Shown piece after piece: positions 36,046-49,365 of a stretch of DNA of 64,000 nucleotides. The position numbers and the translations under genes are program-made. Source of the stretch: Typhlomys cinereus (taxonomy: Eukaryota; Chordata; Mammalia; Rodentia; Platacanthomyidae); assembly GCA_023101885.1 (NCBI GenBank), contig JALPQD010000402.1, positions 947,017-1,011,016 of the forward strand. The letters run 5' to 3'. Within the stretch, counting starts at the first letter, position 1. The number at the start of each line of letters is the position of its first letter. The notes under the pieces are model-generated. The model made no database searches. It was given only the letters and a program-made list of their open reading frames with translations, and was not told the origin of the DNA.

Positions 36046-37975
36046 AGGAGAAAGTCTTGAGAGAAACAATTTCATGTGCCATAGCTTCAAAAATAAATGA
36101 AACACCTTGGAATTACTCTGACCAAAGATGTTATAGACTTGTACAAATAAACTGTGAAATACTGAAAATAAAAAAAATTACAGAAGACACCAGAAGATGG
36201 AAAGAATTCCTATGTTCCTGGATTGGTCGAATTAATATTGCAAAAGTGACCATCCAAACAAAAGCAATATACAGATTAAATGCCAAACTAATCAAAATTC
36301 AAACTCAATTCTTCACAGAAATTGATAAAACAATCTCAAAATTCATTTGGAAGCACAAAAGGCCCCAGAAAGCAAAAATAATCCTCATCAATAAAAACCC
36401 TGATGGAAATGCAAGTCAAAACTGCCCTAAGATATCATCTCACCCAAGTCAGGATGGTAAAAACCCACAATACAAGCAACACCAAATGTTGGAGAAGATG
36501 TGGAGAGAAGGGAATTCTCATACATTCCTGGTGGAAATGCAAGCTTATACAACTATTATGGAGATTAGTATGATGATTTCTAAAAGAGTTAAGGATTGCA
36601 ATGTCGTATGACCCTGCTATACCACTTCAGGGAATAATCCCTCCAAATGCAGCAATTCACTACAGTGACACAAGCACAACCATGTTCATTGCAACACTAT
36701 TTACAGTAGCAAAGTCATATAATCAACTCAAATGCCCACCAATTGATCAATGGATAATGAAAATGTGGTACATTTATTCAATGGAATACTATTTAGCCAT
36801 CAAAAAAAAGATGAATTAATGAAATTTGTCAGGAAATGAATGGACTTAGAAGAAATTATATTGAATGAAGTATCCCAGACAAGGAAGTTTGACACCATAT
36901 GTACTCCCTAATAAGTGGATCTTAGTTACAAACCCATTTAATGGCATATTCAAAGGTAAATATCTGTAATACCCACTATAATTGCGAAGGATTATAAACA
37001 GGAGGGAAGGGAAAGAAGACTTCAAAAGAAAAGAAACAAAAGAACACACTTCAATAGAGAAATTAAGCCATGGACATGTACTGAATGTAAGTAGTGAGAC
37101 TGATGCAGCTCACTCTCATTTCCCGTCCTGGGACTGAACAGGTTTGATCTCCCCAATCAGGGAGAGTATAGGGACTGGCAGTTAGATAGTAACCAACTGG
37201 CAAAGAGGAGACTTGATCCTCTCACTGCTGTGTCCTATTCCTATTCTTCCATCTACCTTTTAGTCTCCTCTTATATTAAGATCTTCATTTAAACAGTCTT
37301 TTATCTTTGGTTAGGAGATGACCTTGGCAAGCAATCAGGATGCAGCCAAGGGCAGAGCAGGAACAGCAAAATTGAAAACAACAACAAACCATAATTCAGG
37401 ACCCAAAGACCCTACAATATTCACCTAGAATCAGACCAGCCAATTCTCTCCCCATCCTAAAGCTCAGAGAACCTTGTGGAAGAGGGAATGGCAAGATTGT
37501 AAGAGCCTAAAGATGTGGAGGACCAATGATATGCAAGATACTCCACACAAGTCAGGGCTGTAGCAGCCATGATATAGCCACAAAGTGATTGGACCTTACC
37601 TGATCTGCACAATGGCTGGCTGTCAGCAACCCCCAAAGTCTAGCAGAGACCACATAGAAGAAAGCTTCAGGCAGTAGGATCCCTAGAGTCAAGGGGTTAA
37701 ACAGTCATAATTGAGTTCCCATATGAGCGGGCAGCCCAAGAAGGGGCCCCAAGGTATTCCACTGAGTCCTGAACCCTCACTAGTATAGAAGACTCAGAGG
37801 GAAATTCAAGTATTCTGGAGGATGGGAGGGAGGAGGGAAGGAAGAGGATGAGAAGGGGAAGAGAAGAGTGGGAAAGGGGGAGAGTGGAATGGGGGAACAA
37901 CAGGGAGGAAGAGAAGGAGAGGGGACAAAAGGGAAATACCTATTGAGCTTGTATAACTAAGCAAAAAAATGTAAT
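36046..37975 (+). mobile_element. LINE-1, 5'-truncated and internally deleted
   Basis: An ORF2 segment (about 36,050-36,395, including WIGRINIAKVTI and FIWKHKRP) jumps directly to the Cys-rich C-terminal region (36,410-36,870). A 3' UTR with a G-rich tract and an A-rich end near 37,970 follows. Confidence 0.85.
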
Positions 37976-37984
37976 TAAGAAAAA

Positions 37985-38795
37985 CTGTGCTGGAAGAATT
38001 ATTGTACCAGACCTTAAATTATATTATAAAGATACAGCAATAAAAGCAGAATTGTATTGGCTCTAAAATAGATACAGATCAATGAATTAGTATTGAATAA
38101 CCAGATATAAACAAACTCACCAAACTACAATCAACTAATTTTTGACACATGAAAAAAGGACAGAATCTTTAACAAATAGTGCTAGAAAAATTGGATATCT
38201 ATGATACTGGATCCCTATGTGTCATCCTGCATAATAATTAACTCCAAAAAGACCCCAGCGTTAGACTGGAGACTATAAAACTCTTGGAAGATATAATAGG
38301 GAATACACTGGAACTGACTGGTCTAGGTCATCATATTCTGAATAGGACCCCAAAATGCACATGAAATAAGATCACTCAACAAGAGGGATGTCATGAAATT
38401 ACAAAGCTTCTTTTCGGCAAATGATATTGTCAATCAAGCAAAAAAGGAAATCCATGGAATAATCTTTGCTAACCATATATCTGACAGCAGACTAATTTCC
38501 AGAATATACAAAAACTCAGAAAAATTAAATATCAAGGAAGAAAACTACCCTGTTAAAAATAGGCCTTAGAACTGAAAAAAAAATTCACAAGAAGAAATTC
38601 AAATGTCTAACAAATACCTTAAAATATGTTCAACCTCCCTAGCCATTAGGGAAATGCATTTAAAACCACCTTGAGGTATTATCTCACCCCAGTCAAAAGG
38701 CTAAAATCCAAAACAGCAACAAAAATGAATGCTGGTGAGGATGTAGGGAAAAGAGATTCCTCATTCATTGCTGGAGGGAATGGAAATTTATGCAA
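37985..38795 (+). mobile_element. Old LINE-1 ORF2 fragment
   Basis: Diverged ORF2 C-terminal half with many breaks. It lacks a 3' UTR. Confidence 0.8.
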
Positions 38796-38799
38796 AACC

Positions 38800-39350
38800 T
38801 TCTTCTAATTTTTATTTTTCTACTTTTACAAACATAATGAGTGTTTTCCTTACTACTTCCCCCCTCCCCCTGCCTCTTGCACACTTCACTCCCTTTACCA
38901 ATCCTTTTCACTCCCTCCCAACCCTCTTTTCTGTCTGCTTCTGTGGGCCTGAGGGTTCCCTTTGGATTATCTGTTCTAGTGGGGGCTCAGGCCTCTGTGG
39001 CAGACTAAGTGGCACTTCCTTAGGTAGACTCACTGATAAGTGCACACCCCTTCACCTGTCTAGCCTAAAGTTACCACTGCATGCAATCGTTTCTCCTCTC
39101 TTGAGTGGAATTTCTTGGTCAGCGGTAGATCTCTCCATCCTTAGGCTCTTACGATCTTACTGCCTCCTATTCCATATGATTCCCTGAGCCTTAGTATGGG
39201 AGGAAATTTGGTTGGCTTGCCTCTGGCTGTGTGTTGCAGGGTCACCAGTACGCTGCTATTCTGGTTGATTATTGTCTATTTCACTCTCTTCCATTGCACT
39301 AGACTGCCTCTTGTTTGGGTGTTGATTTCTTTTCTTATCTAAAGATAAAA
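38800..39350 (-). mobile_element. LINE-1 3' UTR fragment (older family)
   Basis: A T-rich start and acaaacataatgag are followed by a pyrimidine-rich tract. It is similar to 22,080-22,520. Confidence 0.7.
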
Positions 39351-39730
39351 ATGAGAGGCCACGATGGTGGCCACAATTCTGCATACTTGCTTTGGGGCAC
39401 CTGCTGCTGCCTCTCCCGCTCCCTGGGTGTAGCCTAGTAGTTACTGAGCAGGTGCTTGGAGGACGTGGTCATACTAGTGCAAGGAGAGTGGACACTTCCT
39501 AGGGCGTCGAGAGCTGCCGCAGGTATGTGCGCAATCAAGTTCAGCTTGTAAGACATGAGGGCAGGCAGCGCGGGCAAAACCAAAGCCAAGGCCAGCGCTG
39601 GGCCCCAGGTTCCTGAACCCCGCAAGCATCCAGGGGTCGCTCACCCCGACTCCACTGCAGTGTATCATCCATACATTGGACATGTGACACAGGGGCAGTA
39701 GCAAACTTTGGGCTGAGCCAGCGCACTTCC
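39350..39730. other. GC-rich segment of unknown origin
   Basis: It stands out from AT-rich surroundings. Short frames exist on the minus strand (up to 76 codons), but no family is recognised. It could be a fragment of a retroposed transcript. Confidence 0.35.
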
Positions 39731-41690
39731 TATTACACTTTTAAGACATATTTTATAATATACATTTTTTTCATTTTTCACATTATTTTGTTAGCATTCT
39801 TTCCTTATTTCTACTTTTCTGAAAAGTCATATGTAATGAAAGCATATACAATAGATGAAGAGATAACATCAGTCCATCTCCTGCACACACTTATCATGAA
39901 CACTCATTGTAAATTAAGAAGATGGAACTTTTTCAATTGGAGTAAGACTGTAAACACAGAAGATTGAACACAGCATCATATTTTATGCTGAAAAATCAGA
40001 AATTTTGCATGGCCAAGAAAAAGGCGATAGCATTCCTTCTACCCATGCATTTTCTACTTAGAGCATGAAGTCCAGCTAATGTAGTCAGAGTAATGCAAAT
40101 GAAATGTAAATGTAAGGTAAATGAAAAGTTTACCTCCTGAAGGAGGAACTGTGGCTCCCAATGTTTGCAGACAGCATGGTTGTCCTTGAAGAAACTGAAT
40201 TATTTTGCAAAAATAACCTCATGGAACTATTAGGAATTGTTTTAGAGTAACACATGGTTGAGTAATAAACATGCTAACTGCTTTGGTATATTCCAGCAAT
40301 AGACGCTTCTAATCTCCACACAAGTAATATTATGTTCCTATGGTGAAGGTGGCCACGAAGGGATTTTATACATAAGTCATTGAGTGCCACATCAGGAAAT
40401 GCTTTAAGGCAATGATACTTCTCTTAATTTATATTTTAATTTCTTTTCATTTATATTTTATATTAATTTATATTTTTAAGGTATAAATATATATATATAT
40501 ATACACACAGACACACACACAAATACAATGAATTTGTATCATTTTCATCTCATTTTTACCCAATCCCAATGCCCTATTTTTTCCTACTACAAACTTTCAT
40601 CTTCTCCACCTACGTCTATCCCACTCCCATGTCCTTCTCTGCATGTAGCTCACATAGTTTCATCTGGGGATTACTATCACTGGCATGTGGTTGGGCACTT
40701 AGAACAACCCGGTGGGTACCACTGGGGAGAGTTACTCCTCTTCTTCCCCATACAGGATTAGCATCTCTGAGGGCAGTTTCTCCTGACGTCTTTCCCCTTT
40801 CATGGTGAAATACCAGGCCAAAGGAGATGATATTTTCAAAGCTATATCAACAGCGTTCTATCAGAATGTTCTGTAAAACACCAGTGTGTCAATGACAAGT
40901 CTTCATATTTCAGGAAACCACAGAAAGAGCATGTGATAAAGACTAAATGTTAGAATCTTCCAGATACAGTCCTGGGGGACCATTTGCACTTTTTTTAAAG
41001 GCAAATCTTATTTTTACTCATCATTTGTGATGTTTTAGTCTAGCACCTTGTTCTCAGCAAAAAAAAAAAAAGAAAGAAAAGGTAGTGATGGAGGGCAGGA
41101 TGGGATGGGATGAGAGCAGGAGTGAAGGGAAAGAGGAAGGGAGGGGGAATGAAGGAGGCAAGGAGCACATATAAAAATATAAATTTAATAAATTTATTTA
41201 AAAATCCACATTTAAAGAAAGAATGAGAAAGGAAGGAAGGAAAGAAGGAAGGAAGAAAAAGAAAGAAAGACAGAAAGAAAGAAAGGAAAAAAAAGGAAAA
41301 GAAAGAAAGTGGAGGCTCCCTATATGAATGGAGAGTGTGGTGATTTATTTTAAAGGACAATGTGTGACATAAGAGTGAGCGAAGGCAGGAGATGCACAGA
41401 AGTAAGGACCAAGCCTGGCTATGGGGAAGGATTACTCCCTTCATCACAGGACAGGAGAAACAAAGTGACAATCAACCAATGTCTTCAGCAAGGTGAATGG
41501 AAGGAAACCTAACTATTGAGGGAAGGACTCTGACCCCAACTCCCAGACATTCCTCTGTACCCCAAACACTTGGACACTCTGACAACAGTCCTCCAGCATC
41601 AGCATTGGATTTTTTGCAAGGAAGATTCAATCTTCAGATCTATTTCCCAGGTTCTGCCACCATGAAACTATAAGTTATCTCTCCTGCTCA
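39731..41690. other. Intergenic/3' flank of gene B, with microsatellites
   Basis: An (AT)n/(AC)n run lies at about 40,488-40,522 and a GAAA/GGAA tract at about 41,217-41,310. A G-rich patch lies at 41,085-41,160. No exon is recognised. Confidence 0.5.
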
Positions 41691-41691
41691 C

Positions 41692-41830
41692 CTCCCAGAT
41701 GCATGCTGGATCTTTCTCTGGCTATGGCAAGCCTGAAACAGCAGAATGCCAAGTGCCACAAGAATCAACCCAGCCATGCCCATACAGATGAGATTCTCCA
41801 CAGTGTGATCTTGGGGTCGAGAAGCTGAGG
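41692..41830 (-). pseudogene. Gene B activating-type transmembrane exon
   Basis: The exon has 139 bases, in phase with D4. It reads ASASRPQDHTVENLICMGM followed by AGLILVALGILLFQ. FCAR, LILRA and PIR-A have Arg after NLI, which pairs with the FcR gamma chain; here it is Cys (TGT). Confidence 0.8.
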
Positions 41831-42390
41831 CTATGTGTGGACAAAGAGGTAAGAGCAGACAAAAGTCACTTCAGGATGACTGGATGTTCACCCAGAGCAC
41901 CTGCCTCCTCTAAGAGGGCTTGGAGCTCTACATTCATCCCCTTATCTAAAAATCCACCTTACCTGTTTTGGGTTTGGACATGGTTTGTGAAGGCCTCCTT
42001 GTCTCAGCTGTTCCCGAGGAAAGAAGAGGATCAGGATTGTCAAGTGGTTGAGAGACCTGAGTGTGTCCTCTGAACTCCCTGTTCATTCTTTCTACAATGT
42101 ACATCAGTTACAGTGTTCTATCTATGATATCTATGACATCATCATAGGGATCTGGGAAGACCCTTTTCCCTGCTATAGTAGGGATCCTGTCTTACTGTAT
42201 TCTTCAGCCTACACCATGCTCTGTGACTTCAACACTCGTGTCTCAATCACTTTAGAGCATTTATCTGAATACTGAGAGCTCAGGGTTAGTCTACACAAGT
42301 TTTCCAAAGAATGCCAGCTTACTGAACCAGTTCTCTTCAAATTATTCAGTTGCCCAGAGAATGGACCCACCTACTATGTCATCCCCTTAC

Positions 42391-43096
<706 letters not shown>

Positions 43097-43212
43097 TCAT
43101 GCTCTGGAGCTTGCTCAGGAGCAAAGAGCCCACCTGCAACTCCCCTGGGAGCAGAAGACTCAACAGTCTCAGGGTCTCATAGTATGACTGGGTCATGATG
43201 GGGTTGCCTCAC

Positions 43213-43515
43213 CTGAAATGAGTATTTCCAGGGCATCGCTGGGCTTTGACCATACCTGTGGGTTTCTCCTGTAGTAGCCATAACATCTGAATGTCCCTCT
43301 GTGGCTGGGTGTCACAGCGTCCATGGGGAACAGGGTTTGAAACTGCCCAGTGGAGTTTAAATACTGTGAGTCCAGGGAGCTGGAGAACTTCTGAGCATCC
43401 TTTGTCAAAATGAACCTGTCATATCCCTGCTGTGAGACACACTGGAAGGTCATGTTCTTTTCTGAAGTCATCACAGGGCTGGGCAGGGCTGACAGAATGG
43501 ATTTGCTGGATAGTC
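43213..43515 (-). pseudogene. Gene B second D2-type exon (D2'), open
   Basis: The exon has 101 codons with both Cys (MTFQCVSQ, TFRCYGYY) and KPSDALEILISG. The sites are ttctag and gtgagg. It is the best preserved exon of the gene. Confidence 0.8.
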
Positions 43516-43559
43516 CTAGAACACAGAAGGCCTCATATATAATGGGATCAAACAGCTCA

Positions 43560-43951
<392 letters not shown>

Positions 43952-44242
43952 CTGCAAGGAAACAGAAGAGAAGGAGGTGGGTCTGTTTGGACAGTATCTC
44001 ATCGAAAGTCACAGTTGACATGATCCTTTCATTGCTCCCTGAACTGCAGCCCAAAGCCTAGTGTGGCCACATGAAGATCTCACTCTCCCCTGGGCCTCCT
44101 GGATTTCACTGTCAATGTCCACCTTGGTTTCTGTATTTCTATATGCTATGGATCTCTGGGACCCTTCACCCTCATTCCAAGGCCTCCCCTGGGGCAGTGT
44201 CAGGTTCAGCTTCATTCCAGGTCAAGTGTGGTGCAACCTTAC

Positions 44243-44527
44243 CTGAGAACAGGAGATCCAGGGGATTACTGGGTGCTGGTTGCTCATGCAATAACAGCAT
44301 CTGAATGTCCACATCTGGCTGGGGATCACAGGTCCTACTGAGAAAAGGGCCTGGCATTGCCCCATACGTGTACACTGTGATTCCAGGGTCTTGGAGAAAT
44401 TTCTGGTCTTCTTGAATAAGGATGAACTTGTCACATTGATTCCATGAGACACACTGGAGGGTCACATGATCTCCTGAAGTCACCACAGGACTGGGCAGAG
44501 CTGATAGTCTGGGCTTGATGTAGACAC
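44243..44527 (-). pseudogene. Gene B Ig D2 exon, two compensating shifts
   Basis: It opens with YIKPRLSALPSPVVTSGDH. An extra T near 44,398 moves the domain into another frame (CQALFSVGPVIPSQMWTFRC). A deletion near 44,270-44,290 returns it to DLLFSG. The exon is open throughout but the middle is scrambled. Confidence 0.75.
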
Positions 44528-44662
44528 CTCCGACAGGAATAAAAAGCCTGTTAGCTGGGTTCACACCTCCCACTGTCTCCAGTGTGAGATAAAGAAAACC
44601 CAATGAGCAGACTCCTTTCCTGAGAGAAGAGCCTGAGATGGGACCCCTCAGTGTGCTCTTAC

Positions 44663-44947
44663 CTGTTACCACCAGGTCTAGGGGGTCGCTGTTCTCTGAC
44701 TGGCCAGGAGGTTTATGATAAGAACAGCTATACTGCCCAGCATGTTGCCTTTCAACGGATGGGATGGGAAACACGGCCTTGTTTCCTGGCTCCATTGGAG
44801 TCTGCATGCACCAAGAATCTTGGCCTCTCACTTTGAAGAGACAATATTCTTTGGCACCTGAGGTCCCCTCACATGAGATGGTCACCTGTATCCCTCTGAT
44901 GACCACAGATCCTGGCTCAACATAGAGGGTGGGCTTAGGGAGGGTCT
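44663..44947 (-). pseudogene. Gene B Ig D1 exon (open)
   Basis: The exon has 285 bases, the usual D1 size. It shows TLPKPTLYVEPGSVVIRG, ISCEGTSGAKEYCLFK, GQYSCSYHKP and NSDPLDLVVTG. It is open and has good sites. Confidence 0.8.
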
Positions 44948-45109
44948 CTGCAGGGAAATAAGGTACTGGGTCAGGTCATCTGTCTCAGGTCCAGCTCTCA
45001 GTCCAGAAACCACCAGGAATCCCCAACATCAGCCTACACACCCACTGACCTGGGCTGGCCCCCTTTTACACAGTGAGGAGGAATAAGTTAAAGTATTAAA
45101 CACACTCAC

Positions 45110-45144
45110 CTGCTAGAATGGGAATCCCAAAGCCCAAACTCAGC
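45110..45144 (-). pseudogene. Gene B signal-peptide exon 2, acceptor lost
   Basis: Gene A has ttccag/GACTGAG; here the aligned sequence is ttccaa/GGCTGAG. Splicing at the only nearby AG removes one base and makes the first new codons CTT GGC TGA. The donor gtgagt is intact. Confidence 0.8.
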
Positions 45145-45304
45145 CTTGGAAGAGAGTTTCTTGTGAGAGATTTGCTCTGAAGCCTGATAAGGTCCTCCCC
45201 TCCCAGTGTCTATGAACTCCTGAGTTGTCCTGACGGGCTCCAGACTGGCTATAGAGTGGGGTCTCTCACAACTGGGGTGGTCCTTTCCCATCTTCACATC
45301 TTAC

Positions 45305-45338
45305 CAAGGCAGAGTGTGAATGTGAGGGTGAGGGTCAT
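45305..45338 (-). pseudogene. Gene B signal-peptide exon 1
   Basis: It is a 34-base exon, MTLTLTFTLCL, with a good donor gtaagatg. It is itself intact. Confidence 0.75.
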
Positions 45339-45552
45339 TGGGATCTCCTCCCTGTGGTTGCCACCTTGCAGATGGTTATGGACAGTGTCTTACCAGTTGG
45401 GTAGACACACAGGGTGTGGCCTTTGGAAGCTGAGTGCTCCCTCCTGTCATGGGGCTGTCACTTCAGCTGCCCCACAGGAAGGGGAACTTCCATTCTCAAG
45501 TGACTGGTTCTTGATTCTTTATCATTGTGGCTTGGATAGATTCTGAACATTC

Positions 45553-45640
45553 TGTTCTCTCTCTTTCTCCCTCTCTCTCTCTCCCTCTCCCTCTCTCTTT
45601 CCCTCTCCCTCTCTCTTTCCCTCTCCCTCTCTCTCTCCTC
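45553..45640. repeat. (CT)n / (CCCTCT)n microsatellite
   Basis: Pure pyrimidine short-unit repeat upstream of gene B. Confidence 0.9.
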
Positions 45641-45819
45641 TTTTGTGATTCATGAAGGCCAAACTGGTCTAGAACTCTCTCTGCTTCTCCTCCCTCAGTC
45701 CCCTGTGTTCTGGGTTACAGGCCCACACATGAATGTAGTCAATCTGTTCTTACACAAGTTTTATCTCCCGGGATACATATGCATTTCTCCAAATAGACTT
45801 GGTGACATCAGGGCCTGTG

Positions 45820-46800
45820 GGGGTTGCTAGGCCAAAGCCTGCTCTCTGGATGATACATTAGCAACTGAACGGGCTAATGAGTGACTCCTCCCTTGGGCAG
45901 TTGAGCTTGCCTCTTGTCTGCAAGACAGTGGCAGGCCGAACTTCCCCCCTTGGGAGTAAAGAAAACTCCCAGGTCTTTTGGAAAGCTTTTGTTTCTCTTA
46001 GAACCCGGCTGGGCTGTTCCTCCCCTCTCCCCCCCATCAGTTCTTTCCTGCCTATCTAAAGAGATGTTAATGCACAGGCCAAGTAATTCCTTTTTGAGGC
46101 ATACATTCCTTCCTTTTAGCAACCAAGCTGCCATGCCTGTTTAGCATATCTGGAGATATGTCCGCCCCAAGGCAATTGAGTGTCACTCCTGACTTCTCTT
46201 TGTTAACCAAAATGTATGTATTTTACATAGTCCTGTAAAGAATTTGGCCCTGCTTCTTGATTATAAAAACCTTGTATGTTACAATAAAGTTGGCTTGGAT
46301 GATAGTGGACATCCAAGGCCCCCTTTGACCCAAAGCCTGAAACTTTTAATTCCTACCGCTCCCACTTCAGAATCCTGCGTTTGTAGGTCCGGGTTGGCGC
46401 TGGTTCGTGGGCCTGGACAAATACTGGGGAACTAACCCAGTATTTTAAGGTAAGAAACTTCGGGGAACTCAGCAGGCATATGTAAGAGAGTTGTTTGGAC
46501 CAAAGCATCAATCAGAGGTTAAAAAAAAGTTAAGTAAAATGGGACAAGCTTATAAAAAGGAAAGACAAATGCTAAAAGCAGAAAAGATAAAGATAGATAA
46601 AAAACAATTATTAAGGGTTTTAAATTTTGTTACAGAATTAATTACAGGTCTCTTTTATTGAAGGGAACTTAAATCCTAGAATTTGGGTTCATATAGATCA
46701 GAGAAAATTAAGAGGACAAGAAAACATTGCTCCTTATAATCCTTAAATTATGAAGAAAAAAAAGGAAAAAAAAAATCTGAGATCCTTAAAACAGCTGCCG
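45820..46800 (+). mobile_element. ERV 5' end: LTR, primer-binding site, decayed gag start
   Basis: The LTR (about 45,820-46,393) has a TATA motif in gattataaaaacc (about 46,260) and a polyadenylation signal in caataaagttgg (about 46,283). A TGGCGC...CGTGGGC block at 46,395-46,412 resembles a lysine tRNA primer-binding site. A matrix-like gag frame opens at 46,539 and is stopped within about 45 codons. The layout suggests a betaretrovirus-like (ERVK) element. The rest of the provirus is absent and no 3' LTR is seen. Confidence 0.65.
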
Positions 46801-47270
46801 CTCCAGAAAAGCTAAAAAACCTCAGTTTCTGTGGCTGTGGACAGGAGGATCTCAACTAGAGAAACAAAAATGCAAAACTATTGGCGTTTGAAAATGCAAA
46901 TGACACTTGTGGGAATGTTAACAAATTGATTTTTGGAGAAATAAAAATCAGGCAACTAATTCATCTGTTGCTAAGATGAGGTTTCTTAAATAATAATTCG
47001 GTTTTGTACTAAATTTTAAGGTTTAATGTGCTTTCAATAATGTTTTTCACAATTACACTAAGCTACTGGAACTTTTAAATGTTAATAAGCCTTGATGAAG
47101 CTTTCAAGGATAATTTTAAGACAGTTGACGGTAAATTGTATGTTATTAATGTGTTTGTAGGTTTATGTGTTCTGTGTTTATATGTGGTATGTCTTGTGTG
47201 GCCACTTCAATCCTTTTTATTCATGTTGCGTGCGAATATTTAAATTTTGGCATGCCTTCTAACCAAGAAA
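46801..47270. other. AT-rich stretch, nothing recognised
   Basis: It may be decayed ERV interior or L1. No readable protein motif is present. Confidence 0.4.
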
Positions 47271-48089
47271 GCTGCAGGTCACCCTCCTACCCTAATGGTT
47301 AGAAGGAAAGTGTCCATCTGACTTAGTGACTGACATGTTCCTTGAGCACACTGAGGGGTCTGGGAAGGATGGTAACAAAAAACTGCTCTTCTCCTAGGCT
47401 CCCCCATAAGGGCTTGTGCATAGATTGGTTCCCTGACTGTACCTGCTGGGTTGTTTGCCTGTATTTGACATGCCCAGAGGCCCAACAAGAGCTCAACACT
47501 TGGAATAGAGGATGTGTACACCACAACATCTGTATACCAGCACTCACAGGGGCCTTGGGAATGTCAGCCTGAGAGTTTAGCTTGGGGATAAAAGCGAGAG
47601 CTCTGGTGAAAGGTCAGATCCTCCCTTCTTGGACAAAGTGAATCTGTGGTAGTCCGTATCAGAGCTACACTAGGGAGTCAGGTTCTCTCCAGGGGTCAAA
47701 TGAGGACCTTATTGAGTTAGCAGGGAGGGCTTCCTAAACAGCCTTGAGGCAATTGAACAGGGAATTCACAAGGGGGTCTTGCCACATGTCTGTCATGTCA
47801 TATCTAACCCTGTAAGTGGCACTGTTTCCTTCATTCTGGGGTTCTGACATTGAGTCAGAAATTACCCATGGCCACTTACCCACCCCATTCCCATATGGGC
47901 TCTGGGAACACCACTCATGGAAAAAGGTGTAGCATCTCAAAAAATGGTTGTCTTGGTAGTGCAGCTTCTTTACCTGAGATGAGTGTTTTCAGGGAGTAAC
48001 TGAGCTCTGACCATACTGTGAGCTTATCTTATAGCAACTATAACATCTGAATGTTCCCTGGGACATGGCTGAGTGTTACAGGGCATACA

Positions 48090-48600
48090 AATGTTGTGGC
48101 CAGATTCTGGGGTCCCAAAAATCAACAAGGAGCCAACACTGGCTGCAAATCGCATGAGAGTCTTTATTAGCAAATTCGAACCAGGGCTCACAACCAGCCA
48201 ACAGAAGTGTGGAGCTGGGAAGCCCCGCTCTTTGTCTGGGTGGAATTTTATAGCTTACTGGTAAGGGGAGGAGGCTTCCAACTTAGTAGTTACATGATTG
48301 GCTAACAGCCAACAGTTTTGGTACGCAGGGATTGGTTCCCCCCTCCCTTGTCTGTGAGCAGTTTGAATTGCAACCTGGTAAGGGGAGGAGCAGGGAGTGG
48401 GCAACTCCAGGGGAGCAGAAACGTTGCTGTTCAGGTGCTTAGCTAGGCACGTGGGGCCGCATTCCAAGCATTCCAAGCTCTCAGCCTGTCCCTAGTTAGT
48501 GCTAATGGCTGCGCTCTGACTGGGCCACATTATGAAGGCTATATACAAGAACTAAAAGGAAACCAAAATCGGGTTCTAGGTCTCCTCACAAAGAATAGAA
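48090..48600 (-). mobile_element. LTR without internal sequence (probable solo LTR) inside the D2 pseudoexon
   Basis: On the minus strand it has a TATA-like ctataaaattcc (about 48,250), an aataaagactctc polyadenylation signal (about 48,165) and an end at ggccacaaca. It sits between the two halves of D2. Exact borders and target duplication are uncertain. Confidence 0.7.
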
Positions 48601-48617
48601 CCTAAAACTGCTGACTG

Positions 48618-48618
<1 letters not shown>

Positions 48619-48661
<43 letters not shown>
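48619..48661. repeat. (TG)n microsatellite
   Basis: Uninterrupted dinucleotide run next to the LTR. Confidence 0.95.
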
Positions 48662-48662
<1 letters not shown>

Positions 48663-49227
48663 CATCAGAATGAGCCTGTCATATCTTTACTGTGAGACAT
48701 TCTGGAGGCTCATGTTACCTCTTGAGGTCACTACAGGGCTGGGCAGGGCTGACAAACTGGGTTCAATGTAGACTTAGGAAAGAAGGAGCCTGAATATCAA
48801 ATGGTTTCATTCCTCCCACATCTTCCCACAGTATCCCCTGAATATAGACCCCTTTTCCTAAAGACAGAACTCAGGACTAACTCCTGACTCTTCTCTCTTG
48901 TTACCACCAGCCACAGGAATCACTTTTCTGGGCCCAGCCAGCAAGGTTCTGAGAGTAACAGAGACAGCACCCTGCAAGATGCTATTTCATGGATGGAATG
49001 GGGAACTCGTACTTGTTTCCAAGTTTGAGTTTAGTCTGTGAGTCAGTATACAGAAGGGCCCCTATAGTCCCTTCATATGCAGTATTCACCTTGATCCCCT
49101 TGGTGACCAGAGTCTGACTCAACATTGAAGGGTGACCTTTCAAAGGGCTCCTGCAAAGAATCCTGCTGGGTCCAAAGATATCTCTTCTTTGATCCCAGTT
49201 CTCAGCATCCATATCTCCTTAGGTACC

Positions 49228-49365
49228 TTCCACACCTGCCATCTCCACCCCAATACTTTGGTGGATACTGGTCTCCAGTAGGAAGAGTGAATGGGGATAA
49301 CTGGTGCAAACCTACCTGCAAACACTGGATTTCTGTGTCCCAGACTCTTCCTGGAAAAGAGTTGT
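49228..49365 (-). repeat. Inverted duplication arm 1 (signal exon 2 region)
   Basis: It contains the receptor mini-exon relic and downstream intron. It is nearly identical, in reverse orientation, to 50,127-50,264. Confidence 0.9.

Noticed and set aside
39434..39726. Minus-strand frames of 61-76 codons in a GC-rich island
   Set aside because: No recognisable domain; kept only as an unexplained segment.
41217..41312. Regular GAAA/GGAA units considered as a CRISPR-like array
   Set aside because: Simple-sequence purine repeat without spacers, in a mammalian genome.
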